From positions 3,038,001-3,102,000 of the forward strand of contig NZ_CP031423.1 of NCBI RefSeq assembly GCF_003991875.1: a stretch of DNA of 64,000 nt, in the 5' to 3' direction. The translations under genes and the position numbers were made by a program. Below, piece by piece: positions 1-8,516 of this stretch (position 1 is the first letter of the stretch; every line of letters starts with the position of its first letter). The DNA comes from Microbacterium lemovicicum (GTDB taxonomy: Bacteria; Actinomycetota; Actinomycetes; Actinomycetales; Microbacteriaceae). The notes below the pieces were generated by a model. It did no database searches. It saw only the letters and a program-made list of their open reading frames with translations, and was not told the origin of the DNA.

Positions 1-352
1 CGAGGGCGAGGTTCATGCGCGGGCTCACGGGGGCGTCGTGCACGACCTCCCACGAGAAGTCCTTCCACCCGGGCGCGGTGACCAGGGCGCGCCGCACGGC
101 GGTGCCCACGGCCTCCGGGGTGAAGCCCAGCAGCTGCGCCCCGGCGGGGAGCGCGGCGCGGACGGCGGCGGCGATCTGACCGGCGTCGGACTCGACAGGC
201 AGACCCGTGACGGCCGCGTCGATGTCGGCGAGCGCGTCGTCGGGTTCGAGGAAGAAGTCGCCCGCGAGGTGGAAGTCCGCGATCCGTCCGTCGCGGACCT
301 CGAGGTCGACCACCACGAGCTTGCCGCCGGGCACCTTGTATTCGCCGTGCAT
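1..352 (-). CDS. Lipoate-protein ligase-like protein, N-terminal part (cut by window start)
   Basis: Only the first 117 or so residues are visible; the rest lies before base 1. The ATG at 352-350 opens MHGEYKVPGGKLVVVDLEV, followed by a GDFFLEPDDALADIDAAV stretch, and the visible part ends VVHDAPVSPRMNLAL. A small accessory-like domain followed by a segment starting N-L-A-L is how I know actinobacterial lipoate/biotin ligase (LplA) family proteins to be built; the role would be attaching lipoate to E2 subunits. The catalytic domain cannot be seen. The gene starts 9 bases after the stop of the hydrolase at 362-1231, so the two are probably co-transcribed. The family call rests on remembered N-terminal similarity only. 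Confidence 0.55.
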   Translation of the reverse strand, partial: MHGEYKVPGGKLVVVDLEVRDGRIADFHLAGDFFLEPDDALADIDAAVTGLPVESDAGQIAAAVRAALPAGAQLLGFTPEAVGTAVRRALVTAPGWKDFSWEVVHDAPVSPRMNLAL

Positions 353-361
353 GCCCTCAGC

Positions 362-1231
362 CTACGGCCGCTGCCGCACGGGGATGCGGGCGTCGAGCCA
401 CGCGAGGAGGTCGGCCCGCACCTCGTCCTGCACGCCCTCGTTGAAGATCTCGTGCCGGGCGTCGGGATAGACGAGCGTCGTGACATCCGTGAGTCCTGAT
501 CGGCGGCGGTACGCATCCGCCAGCCGGTGCACGCTGCGCGGACCGCCCACCGTGTCGTCGCGGCCGACCATCAGCAGCACCGGGATGTCGCGGCCGAGGT
601 CTCTGCGCGGTCGGCCGATGAGGCGCAGCGTCTCGGCGGCGCCGAAGAGCTGAGCCAGCGGCACGTCGATCGTGAGCGGGTCGGCGGCGAAATCCGCCGC
701 CACGGCGGGGTCGGTCGACAGCCACTCGAGGCCGGTCGCCTCGGGACCCGCCCACGGCGCGTTCAGCGGGCGATGATTCAGCGACCCCGGCCAGCGCAGC
801 GCGGAGCCGGTCAGCACCACCGCGTCGTAGGCGTCGGGGTGGTCGTTCAGCAGGATCTGCGCGAGGAACGACCCCCAGGAGTGCCCGAGGAGCACGAGCG
901 GCAGGTTCGGATTCTCGTCGCGGATGAGCCGTGTGAACTGCCACAGGGCCGCGACGGCCGCCCGATGACCGCCGGGCCCGAGACGTCCGAGGCGGAGGGC
1001 GTCACCGTGCTGCGTCATGCCGGTGCGTCCGTGCCCGCGGTGGTCGTCGGCGTAGACGACGAACCCGGCGCCGGTGAGGGCGGCGATCGTGCGCGCGTAC
1101 CTGCCCGCGTGCTCCCCGACGCCGTGCAGGAGCTGCACGACTCCGCGGGCCTCCCCGTCGCCTGCGGCGCCCGTGGCGGGGTGCCGGTCGTAGACGATCG
1201 TGACGCCGTGCGCGTCGATGTACTCGGGCAT
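362..1231 (-). CDS. Alpha/beta hydrolase, monoacylglycerol lipase-like
   Basis: A 289-residue serine hydrolase of the lysophospholipase/monoacylglycerol lipase group (Hydrolase_4). Visible marks in order: LLHGVGEHAGRY (oxyanion-hole HG), the DDHRGHGRT loop, the nucleophile elbow GHSWGS, the acidic segment VGRDDTVGG and the catalytic histidine in YPDARHEIF. No signal peptide is present, so it is cytoplasmic, and the substrate is probably a small ester or acylglycerol. It is divergent from the exporter gene at 1313 with 81 bases between the starts, and it is followed closely by the lipoate-ligase-like gene. Family is clear, substrate is not. Confidence 0.85.
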   Translation of the reverse strand: MPEYIDAHGVTIVYDRHPATGAAGDGEARGVVQLLHGVGEHAGRYARTIAALTGAGFVVYADDHRGHGRTGMTQHGDALRLGRLGPGGHRAAVAALWQFTRLIRDENPNLPLVLLGHSWGSFLAQILLNDHPDAYDAVVLTGSALRWPGSLNHRPLNAPWAGPEATGLEWLSTDPAVAADFAADPLTIDVPLAQLFGAAETLRLIGRPRRDLGRDIPVLLMVGRDDTVGGPRSVHRLADAYRRRSGLTDVTTLVYPDARHEIFNEGVQDEVRADLLAWLDARIPVRQRP

Positions 1232-1285
1232 GTCCGGAGCCTATCGCCGCCCACGCGGAGACGTGCTAACGTATCGGCGACCACA

Positions 1286-1304
1286 GATCGCTAGAAAAGC
1301 TAGG
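1286..1304. promoter_or_regulatory. CTAG-containing repeat before the DHA2 exporter gene
   Basis: The sequence holds GATCGCTAG, AAAAG and CTAGG, so two CTAG cores lie 5 bases apart just before the ATG at 1313. AGG at 1302-1304 is the likely, weak ribosome binding site. The same nine bases GATCGCTAG recur at 9266-9274 next to the TetR operator. It may be a regulator site; I do not see a convincing -35/-10 pair. Confidence 0.25.
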
Positions 1305-1312
1305 TAAATCTC

Positions 1313-2947
1313 ATGCACGAGACCGTGAGCGACATCTTCACCCGCCGTCGCTGGGCGGGCCTGGTGTTCATCAGCATCGCCGTGTCGCTCATCATCGTGG
1401 ATTCGACGATCGTCAACGTCGCCATCCCCGCCATCGTGGACGACCTGGGCATCACCTCCACCGAGGTGCAGTGGGTCCAGGAGGCGTACACGCTCGTCTT
1501 CGCGGCGTTCCTCCTGGTCTTCGGCAGCCTCGCCGACCGCTTCGGCCGTCGGCGCCTGCTCATCCTCGGCGTGGTGCTGTTCGCGGTATCCTCGGTCGCC
1601 GCCGCCTTCGCCCCCACCGGCGGACTGCTCATCCTGGCCCGCCTCGTGCAGGGCGTCGGCGGCGCGATGGTGCTGCCCACCACGCTGTCGCTCATCAACG
1701 CCACCTTCCGCGGCAAGGAGCGCGGCATCGCCTTCGCCGTCTGGGGATCGACCATCGGCGGCATGGCCGCCGTCGGGCCGCTCCTGGGCGGCTGGCTGAC
1801 TACGGACTTCTCGTGGCGCTGGGCCTTCGCGATCAACATCCCGCTCGGCATACTGATCATCGTCGGCGTGCTGCTGTGCGTCGGCGAGTCGAAGGCCGAT
1901 CGCCCCGGACGCATCGATGGCGTCGGCGCGGCCCTCGCGGTCGTCTCCAGCGCGACCCTCGTCTTCGGCCTCATCGAAGGTCGCACCTACGGGTGGTGGA
2001 CCACCGAGAAGGCCCCGGCCGTCGGCGACTGGACGTGGCCGTTCGCCCTCTCGCCCGTGCCGATCTCGTTCGCGATCGCGGTCGTGGGCGTCGCGGCCTT
2101 CGTGCTGTGGGCGCGGCATCGCAGCCGGCTCGGCAGGACGACCCTCATCGCGTCGGGGCTGTTCCGCATCCCGTCGTTCCGCAACGGCAACATCGCCGCG
2201 CTCGTCGTCTCGCTCGGCGAGTTCGGCATCATCCTGTCGCTTCCGCTGTGGCTGCAGTTCGTGCAGGGCTTCTCGGCGCTGCAGACCGGCTTCGCACTGC
2301 TGGCGCTCGCGATCGGCTCCTTCGTCGCGAGCGGCGCGGCGGGTGCGACGACCGGGCGCATCTCGCCGGTCGCCGTCGTGCGGGTCGGGCTCGTGGCCGA
2401 GATCATCGGCGTCGCCGGCGTGGGCTACATCGTCGGGGCCGGCATCGGGTGGGGATGGCTCATCCCCTGCCTGTTCGTCTACGGCTTCGGGGTCGGACTC
2501 GCGACCGCCCAGCTGACGGGTGTCGTGCTCGCCGACGTGCCCGTCGCCGAGAGCGGCCAGGGCTCGGGCACGCAGTCCACCGCCCGGCAGATCGGCTCCG
2601 CGCTCGGCGTCGCGATCCTCGGCACCGTGCTGTTCACCAGCACCGCCGGCATCCTCGGGGCGAAGCTCGATGACCGCGGACTCCCGCCTGAGCAGCGCGA
2701 CCAGGTGGTCTCGGCGGTGGTCGACAGCGCCGGCGGCGCGATCGCGGGCCTCGAGCAGTCGCCGGACACCGCGGCGATCGCGGACGACGCGAAGGCCGCC
2801 TTCTCGGAGGGCACGCGCCTCGGCGCCTTCACCGCCGCGGGCTTCCTCACCCTCGGCCTCGTCGCGTCGCTGTCGCTCGGACCCTCGCGCGGCGGCCGCC
2901 GCGAGGAGGAGGCGCGCGAGCGGGACGGTGCTCCGACAACCCCTTAG
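1313..2947 (+). CDS. MFS drug exporter, DHA2 (14-TM) family
   Basis: A 544-residue membrane protein of the EmrB/QacA type, the normal length for 14-TM drug:proton antiporters. The N-terminal helix SIAVSLIIVDSTIVNVAIPAI carries the typical D-x-T-I-V-N-V-A-x-P motif, followed by the loop GSLADRFGRRR, and the region around residues 110-170 is a long run of hydrophobic helices ending in SWRWAFAINIP. It should export toxic compounds across the cytoplasmic membrane. A MarR regulator and a second MFS exporter follow at once on the same strand, so this is a three-gene efflux operon probably repressed by the MarR protein. Its stop codon lies inside the inverted repeat at 2943-2970. Confidence 0.9.
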   Translation: MHETVSDIFTRRRWAGLVFISIAVSLIIVDSTIVNVAIPAIVDDLGITSTEVQWVQEAYTLVFAAFLLVFGSLADRFGRRRLLILGVVLFAVSSVAAAFAPTGGLLILARLVQGVGGAMVLPTTLSLINATFRGKERGIAFAVWGSTIGGMAAVGPLLGGWLTTDFSWRWAFAINIPLGILIIVGVLLCVGESKADRPGRIDGVGAALAVVSSATLVFGLIEGRTYGWWTTEKAPAVGDWTWPFALSPVPISFAIAVVGVAAFVLWARHRSRLGRTTLIASGLFRIPSFRNGNIAALVVSLGEFGIILSLPLWLQFVQGFSALQTGFALLALAIGSFVASGAAGATTGRISPVAVVRVGLVAEIIGVAGVGYIVGAGIGWGWLIPCLFVYGFGVGLATAQLTGVVLADVPVAESGQGSGTQSTARQIGSALGVAILGTVLFTSTAGILGAKLDDRGLPPEQRDQVVSAVVDSAGGAIAGLEQSPDTAAIADDAKAAFSEGTRLGAFTAAGFLTLGLVASLSLGPSRGGRREEEARERDGAPTTP

Positions 2948-2970
2948 CATGACTAATGAGCTATGCTAAG
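2943..2970. promoter_or_regulatory. Perfect inverted repeat at the marR promoter (likely MarR operator)
   Basis: CTTAGCAT at 2943-2950 and ATGCTAAG at 2963-2970 form perfect 8-base arms with 12 bases between. The left arm overlaps the exporter stop codon (2945-2947). TATGCT at 2962-2967 resembles a -10 box and would place the transcript start close to the marR GTG at 2976, giving a leaderless or nearly leaderless message. An operator covering its own -10 box fits autorepression by MarR. Confidence 0.6.
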
Positions 2971-2975
2971 TAACC

Positions 2976-3437
2976 GTGAGCGCCACGACCGACACCCCTG
3001 AAGCACCCGACACCACCGGCGAGCTCAGCGGCGCGGCATCCGATCTGCGCATGGCGACCTTCCGCCTCGCGCGGCGTCTGCGCAGCCAGCGGGCCGTCGA
3101 CACGATGAGCGACGGGCAGTTCGCCGTGCTGGTCGCCCTCAAAGTGCACGGCCTGCACACGCTCGGCGAGCTGGCGGAGCGCGAGCGGGTCACGGCCCCC
3201 TCGATGAACCGCACCGTCAACTGCCTCGAGGAGCTCGGCTACCTCACCCGCTCGTCCGACGAGAACGACCGCCGCAAGGTGAACATCGTCGTGACGGATG
3301 CCGGCCGGGAGGTCGTCGCGGAGACCGTGCGCCGCCGCGACGCGTGGCTCGAGGCGGCGCTGCAGCAGCTGACGGATGCCGAGCGCGCCGTGCTCGCGGA
3401 GGCCGCCGCCATCATGCGAGGGGTGGCCGACGGATGA
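2976..3437 (+). CDS. MarR-family transcriptional regulator
   Basis: A 153-residue winged-helix regulator. Residues about 45-100 hold the DNA-binding domain: LGELAERERVTAPSMNRTVNCLEELGYLTRS (recognition helix) followed by the wing with DENDRRKVNIVVTDAG, the classic MarR D-x-R-x3-x-T-x-G signature. The GTG start at 2976 has no Shine-Dalgarno sequence but sits just after a -10-like box, so it may be leaderless. It overlaps the following exporter by four bases (ATGA). Position between two exporters and the inverted repeat at its promoter point to ligand-relieved repression of the operon. The ligand is unknown. Confidence 0.9.
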   Translation: MSATTDTPEAPDTTGELSGAASDLRMATFRLARRLRSQRAVDTMSDGQFAVLVALKVHGLHTLGELAERERVTAPSMNRTVNCLEELGYLTRSSDENDRRKVNIVVTDAGREVVAETVRRRDAWLEAALQQLTDAERAVLAEAAAIMRGVADG

Positions 3438-4786
3438 GCAGCATGTTCCGCTCGCTGCGGGTGTTCAACTTCCGCGTGTGGACGCTCGGCGCCCTCGTGT
3501 CGAACATCGGCGGCTGGATGCAGGCCACGGCCCAGGACTGGGTCGTGCTCACCGAGCTGACGAATCACGACGCGACGGCGATGGGCGTGACGATGGCGCT
3601 GCAGTTCGGCCCGCCCCTGCTGCTGGTGGGCGTGACGGGCTGGGTCGCCGACCGGTTCGACCGGCGCAGGCTGCTGATGGTCACGCAGTCCGCACTGCTG
3701 CTCCTCGCCGTCGCCGTCGGCGTGCTGCTGCTCACGCACGTCATGACGCTCCCCCTCATGTGGCTCTTCGCCCTCGGGTTCGGCATGGTCAACGCCTTCG
3801 ACGCCCCCGCCCGCCAGGCCTTCGTGTCGGACGTGGTCGGCCGCGACGACGCCTCCAACGCCGTCGCGCTCAACTCGGCCTCGTTCAACATGGCCCGCCT
3901 CATCGGCCCCGCCGTCGGCGGCGTGCTCATCGTGCTGATCGGCACCGGCTGGATGTTCCTGGCCAACGCCGGCACGTTCCTCGCGATGCTCGTGGCGCTG
4001 GCGCTCATCCGCACGCGCGAGCTCGTGCCGCGGGTGCGCTCGGCGGGCGCGGCGCGCCTCGCCGACGGCTTCCGCTACGTGCGCGGACGCCCCGACCTGC
4101 TCGTCATCTTCTCGATGGTGTTCCTGCTCGGCGCCTTCGGCATGAACTTCCCGATCTTCGCCTCCACGATGGCGATCGAGTTCGGGCGCGACGCCGACGG
4201 CTACGGGCTGCTGAGCTCCGTGCTGGCCATCGGCTCGCTCGTCGGCGCGCTGCTGTCCGCCCGCCGCGACCGCGCCCGCATGCGCGTCGTCGTCTGGGCC
4301 GCCGGCGGCTTCGGAGCCGTCTCGCTGCTGTCGTCGTTCATGCCCCTCTACGCGCTGTATGCCGTCACGCTGGTGCTCGTCGGATTCTGCACCGTCACGA
4401 TGCTGACGACGGCGAACGGCTACGTGCAGACCACCACCGACCCGGCGCTCCGGGGCCGCGTGCTCGCGCTCTACATGGCCGTCATCATGGGCGCGACGCC
4501 CATCGGGGCGCCCATCGCGGGATGGGTGGCCACCGAGTTCGGACCCCGCGCGGCGATCCAGGTGGGCGCGGCGGCCGGCGCGCTGGCCTGCATCATCGGA
4601 CTGACGTGGGTCGCGGCATCCGGTCGCCTGCACCGGCACGAGACCCGGCGCTTCCGCCTCACCATCGACGAGACGCGTCCGATCGGCGTCATTCCGCCCG
4701 AGGAGTTCAGCGACGAGATCGCCGAGGCGACCCCGGTGCCGCTGCCGTCGAAGGATCCGCAGCCGGCAGGGCGCCGCGCGGGCTGA
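3434..4786 (+). CDS. MFS transporter, enterobactin-exporter (EntS/MFS_3)-like
   Basis: A 450-residue 12-TM major facilitator. The start ATG at 3434 overlaps the marR stop (ATGA), which decides it over upstream in-frame codons. MSSMFRSLRVFNFRVWTLGALVSNIGGWMQATAQDW (shown here as M-S-S to Q-D-W) is the usual opening of the EntS-type exporters, followed by loop VADRFDRRRLL and the helix with FDAPARQAFVSDVV typical of the family. It should export a small molecule by proton exchange. The C-terminus is a soluble tail of about 40 residues. Third gene of the marR operon; the substrate cannot be predicted. Confidence 0.85.
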   Translation: MSSMFRSLRVFNFRVWTLGALVSNIGGWMQATAQDWVVLTELTNHDATAMGVTMALQFGPPLLLVGVTGWVADRFDRRRLLMVTQSALLLLAVAVGVLLLTHVMTLPLMWLFALGFGMVNAFDAPARQAFVSDVVGRDDASNAVALNSASFNMARLIGPAVGGVLIVLIGTGWMFLANAGTFLAMLVALALIRTRELVPRVRSAGAARLADGFRYVRGRPDLLVIFSMVFLLGAFGMNFPIFASTMAIEFGRDADGYGLLSSVLAIGSLVGALLSARRDRARMRVVVWAAGGFGAVSLLSSFMPLYALYAVTLVLVGFCTVTMLTTANGYVQTTTDPALRGRVLALYMAVIMGATPIGAPIAGWVATEFGPRAAIQVGAAAGALACIIGLTWVAASGRLHRHETRRFRLTIDETRPIGVIPPEEFSDEIAEATPVPLPSKDPQPAGRRAG

Positions 4787-4810
4787 TCGCCGTGCGACGG
4801 CGGCGGACCG

Positions 4811-6061
4811 TCAGCGCGCCCGGCGCACCCCGACGCGCTCGAGGTGCGCGTTGGAGAAGCGGCCCTCCGGGTCGAGGCGCTCATAGACCTCGCGGGCGTC
4901 GGCGAGGCGCGGGTGCACGCGGGCGATCCGCTCGGCGTCGAAGGTGTGCAGCTTGGCCCAGTGCGGACGCGCCGCGTACGGGGCGAGCGCGGCTTCGATC
5001 GCCGGCAGCACCGCGCGGACACCGGCCGGGTCGTTGACGAAGGTGAAGTGGATGGCGAGCATGTCGCGCCGGTAGGCGCCGCTCAGCCACAGCTCGTCGG
5101 CCGCGGCGGTGCGCAGCTCGCTGACGATGAGGACGGGACGGATCCGCTCGCCGAGCGCGACCATCGCCCGCAGGGCGGCCGGGGCGTCCTCGCGCGCGAT
5201 GAAGTACTCGCTCTGGATCTCGTCGCCGAACGACGGCACGGCGTCCAGCCGGAAGTGGGGCAGGCGCTGCAGCCACGGCCCGGGGACCCCGCGCACCTCG
5301 GTGACGTTGCCCGCCGTGCCGAGCGGGGCGGCCTCATGGTCGCGGCGGCCGTCCAGCAGGGTGTCGGGCACATCCGCATCACCGGACTCCACGCGGGTCT
5401 TGACCCACACGAAGCCCACCGACTCCTCGTTCCAGAGGGTGAAGACGGAGACGCTGTAGCCGGCCCCGGTGACGGCGTCGAGGTCGGCGAGCGCGGCATC
5501 CCACGTGACCCCGACGTAGATGTCCTGGCGGGCGCGGAAGGTCGGCTGCACCGCCAGCGTCACCGCCACGACGATCCCGAACGCGCCGAGGCCGACGGCG
5601 AGCGCCGGGAAGTCGGGGTCGCCCTCGCGCGTCTCGCGCACCTCGCCCGACGCGTCGATCCAGCGGATGCCGCGGACCGCGGTCGTCAGGACGCCGTTGC
5701 CGTCGCCCGAGCCGTGCGTGGCCGTCGCGGTCGCCCCGCCGACGGAGATGTGCGGCAGCGAGCCGAGGTTGTGCAGGGCGTAGCCGTTGGACTCGAGGAA
5801 CTCCGCGAGCACGCCGTAGCGCGTGCCGGCGGCGACCGTGACCGTGCCGGCGCCCTCGTCGAGCAGGAATCCGCCGGTCAGGCCCGCGAGGTCGAGCAGC
5901 GTGCCGTCGGTGTCGGGAAGGTCGGTGAAGGAGTGCCGGGTGCCCAGGGCGTGCACGCGGCGCTCGGCCTCGCGCACGGCGTGCCGCACGTCGTCCTCAT
6001 CCGCCACGGGGAGGATCCACGGTGCGGTGTACTCGTGCGTTCCGGCCCAGTTGCGCTCCAT
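4811..6061 (-). CDS. aldO: Alditol (xylitol/sorbitol) oxidase, covalent FAD
   Basis: A 416-residue VAO-family flavoenzyme that oxidises the terminal hydroxyl of sugar alcohols with O2, giving an aldose and H2O2. It lines up along its length with Streptomyces alditol oxidase: covalent FAD histidine in GTRHSF (His43), LPHISVGG with Ser101, ATHGSG, SELRTAAAD (Glu and Arg of the alditol site), HFTFV (Thr) and HWAKLH (Lys). All five residues known to bind alditol in AldO are therefore present. No signal peptide, so intracellular. Last gene of the tetR-GH2-aldO operon, 10 bases after the GH2 stop, so its substrate may come from the GH2 reaction. Sugar-lactone oxidase is the alternative, but the AldO residues favour alditols. 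Confidence 0.75.
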   Translation of the reverse strand: MERNWAGTHEYTAPWILPVADEDDVRHAVREAERRVHALGTRHSFTDLPDTDGTLLDLAGLTGGFLLDEGAGTVTVAAGTRYGVLAEFLESNGYALHNLGSLPHISVGGATATATHGSGDGNGVLTTAVRGIRWIDASGEVRETREGDPDFPALAVGLGAFGIVVAVTLAVQPTFRARQDIYVGVTWDAALADLDAVTGAGYSVSVFTLWNEESVGFVWVKTRVESGDADVPDTLLDGRRDHEAAPLGTAGNVTEVRGVPGPWLQRLPHFRLDAVPSFGDEIQSEYFIAREDAPAALRAMVALGERIRPVLIVSELRTAAADELWLSGAYRRDMLAIHFTFVNDPAGVRAVLPAIEAALAPYAARPHWAKLHTFDAERIARVHPRLADAREVYERLDPEGRFSNAHLERVGVRRAR

Positions 6062-6071
6062 TCGAGCGAGC

Positions 6072-8516
6072 CTAGGCGACCTCGAGCACCACCCGGGCGT
6101 CGCGGCATCCCTCGGCCCGAACGGTCACCGTGACGGTGCCCGCGCCGTCCGGCCGGATGACGGCGAGTGCACGTCCGTCGGAGGTCGTGACGGAGGGTCC
6201 GCCGAACGGCTCCTCGGTGCGTGCCCGGCCGGTGGCGAGCCCTCCGAGGGTGCCGGCTCCCTCGACGGTCACGGTGACGAGACGGTCGACGTCGCACGGC
6301 ACGGTGCCCGCGGCATCCTCCAGCGTGATCTCGACGAACGCGGCATCCGCCGAGCCGTCCACCAGGAGGTCGCGGTCCACCCGGGCCACGAGCGCGATCT
6401 CCCCCGCCGCCGTCCGCAGCGCCGTGCGGCCGACCTCGGCGCCGTCGCGCCGGGCGACGGCCACGAGCTCTCCCGGCCGGTACACCGTCGCGAACCGGGC
6501 GACGAATGCCTTGCCCGGCGCTGCGCCGTACGGCGCCGCGCCCACCGCCGCCGTTCCGAGCGAGGCGCCGTCGAGGAGCAGCTCGACCTCGTCGGCGTCG
6601 GCGTACACGTCCACCGCGACCGGCGACCCGGCGCGGACGCCCCAGCTCCACGAGGCGACGGTGTCATCCCACGACCAGGGCGTCGTCGCGGTCGGACGGC
6701 CGTGATGCTGCGGACGGTGCACCGCGATCCACGGATCGGAGCGGAGGCCGAACACGATCTCGCGGTAGTACGACACGGTGCGGCGGTGGCCGGTGATGTC
6801 GAGGTCGCCGCTCTCGGCGAGCACGTACGGGTACGGCCCGGCCGTGCCGGTGGGCTCGTAGCCCTCGACGTCGGTGTAGTCGACGCGGCCGATGCCGGCC
6901 TCGCCGATGTAGTCCCAGCCCGTCCAGGTGAAGTCGCCGATGACGTGGTCCCACTCCTCCACGAGCTGCCACATCACCTCGATCTTCGAGGGGAACGTCT
7001 CGGAGCCGACGATGATGCGCTCGGGGAACAGCTCGGCGTCCAGCGCGTAGCGGGAGTCGGCGTAGTTGAAGCCGACGACGTCGAGCACGGAGGCCGACTC
7101 CTCGGTCGACGCGGTCACGAGGTCGGACGCGTTCATCCGCGCCATCTGCTCGCCCATGCCGGCCATCATCGTATTCGGATCGGATGCCGCGGCCTCCGCC
7201 ATCGCCTCGGCCAGGTGACCGAGGTTGGCGATGATGCCGTTGATCCCGTTGGTGACGAAGCGCGTCGGGTCGTCCTCGCGCACCGCCTCGGCGATGCGGC
7301 GGCTCCAGGCGGACCCGAGCGGGGTGGCGAGCTCGAGGATCTCGTTGCCGATCGAGTACAGGATGACGCTGGGGTGGTTGACGTCCTTGCGGACCATCGC
7401 CGCCACGTCGTCGCGCCAGCGCTCCGGGAACGTCAGCGAGGAGTCGAACGTGGTCTTCGCCGAGGTCCACACGTCGGTCAGCTCGTCCATCACGAGCACG
7501 CCGTGGCGGTCGCAGGCATCGAGCAGCGCGCGGCTGATCGGGTTGTGAGCGCTGCGGATCGCGTTGAAGCCGGCCGCCTTGAGGAGCCGGATGCGGCGGT
7601 CCTCAGCCGCATCGACCGCGGCCGCGCCCAGCGGGCCGTTGTCGGCGTGCACGCACGCGCCGCGGAGCTTCACCGTCTCGCCGTTGATCCGGAGCCCCCG
7701 GGCGGCGTCGAGCTGGAGGGTGCGGATGCCGAACGACGTCGTGTCCTCGTCGACGACCGCGCCCGCGGCATCCTCCACCGTCGTGTGGAGCACGTACAGG
7801 GCGGGATCGCCGGTCCCCCACAGCCGCGGCCCGCGCACGCGGAGACGGGCGCGGGCGGTGGCGGGCTCGCCCGGCAGCACCGTGACGGGCGCCGAGCCGT
7901 CCGCGACGGTCGTTCCGTCCGGCGACGCGACGCGCCAGCGCACGCGCGTGAGGGCCGTGTGCCGGGTGCCGTTCTCGAGGGTCGCCGAGACGGCGACGAC
8001 CGCGCGCTCCGCGTCGACGTCGGGCGTGGTCACGCGCACGCCGTCGACAGCGAGGTGCACCGGGTCGGCCACGATCAGGTGGACGGGCCGATGGATGCCG
8101 GCCCCGGCGTACCAGCGGGAGTCCTTGTGGGCGCGCGCCTCGACGGTGACGGCGTTGTCCTGGCCGAAGCGGAGGAAGGCGTCGGCGCGGACGACGAACG
8201 TCGCGTACCCGTTGGGCTCGTGCGCCGCGAAGTCTCCGTTGATCTTGACGACCGCGTCGCGATAGACGCCCTCGAACTCGAGCAGGACCGTGCGCGTGCG
8301 CCACTCCTCGGGTACCGCGAACGTCTTGGCGTACTCGAACACGCCCCCGGGGTAGTAGCCGGCGTGCACGCCCTGGTCGCTGTCGGGCGAGCGCGGCAGA
8401 TCGCGGAGCGCGTCATGGGGCAGCAGCACCGCGCGGCGATCACCGGCGACGGGCGCCTCGAACGTGCCGCGCTTGGGGCCGACCGTCCAGCCGGCGTCGA
8501 ACGAGGTGCGGATCAT
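6072..8516 (-). CDS. Glycoside hydrolase family 2 (beta-galactosidase/glucuronidase-like)
   Basis: An 814-residue GH2 enzyme: sugar-binding jelly-roll (about 1-165, with WYAGAGIHRPVHL), Ig-like domain (about 170-275), TIM barrel (about 275-560) and C-terminal Ig-like domains. The acid/base is Glu392 in YSIGNEIL and the likely nucleophile Glu506 in VGSETFP, as in retaining GH2 enzymes. RGACVHADNGPLG and NAIRSAHNP are typical barrel motifs. No signal peptide, so it acts on imported oligosaccharides. Its ATG overlaps the tetR stop by four bases. GH2 covers beta-galactosidase, beta-glucuronidase, beta-mannosidase and others; I cannot pick the sugar. Confidence 0.85.
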   Translation of the reverse strand: MIRTSFDAGWTVGPKRGTFEAPVAGDRRAVLLPHDALRDLPRSPDSDQGVHAGYYPGGVFEYAKTFAVPEEWRTRTVLLEFEGVYRDAVVKINGDFAAHEPNGYATFVVRADAFLRFGQDNAVTVEARAHKDSRWYAGAGIHRPVHLIVADPVHLAVDGVRVTTPDVDAERAVVAVSATLENGTRHTALTRVRWRVASPDGTTVADGSAPVTVLPGEPATARARLRVRGPRLWGTGDPALYVLHTTVEDAAGAVVDEDTTSFGIRTLQLDAARGLRINGETVKLRGACVHADNGPLGAAAVDAAEDRRIRLLKAAGFNAIRSAHNPISRALLDACDRHGVLVMDELTDVWTSAKTTFDSSLTFPERWRDDVAAMVRKDVNHPSVILYSIGNEILELATPLGSAWSRRIAEAVREDDPTRFVTNGINGIIANLGHLAEAMAEAAASDPNTMMAGMGEQMARMNASDLVTASTEESASVLDVVGFNYADSRYALDAELFPERIIVGSETFPSKIEVMWQLVEEWDHVIGDFTWTGWDYIGEAGIGRVDYTDVEGYEPTGTAGPYPYVLAESGDLDITGHRRTVSYYREIVFGLRSDPWIAVHRPQHHGRPTATTPWSWDDTVASWSWGVRAGSPVAVDVYADADEVELLLDGASLGTAAVGAAPYGAAPGKAFVARFATVYRPGELVAVARRDGAEVGRTALRTAAGEIALVARVDRDLLVDGSADAAFVEITLEDAAGTVPCDVDRLVTVTVEGAGTLGGLATGRARTEEPFGGPSVTTSDGRALAVIRPDGAGTVTVTVRAEGCRDARVVLEVA

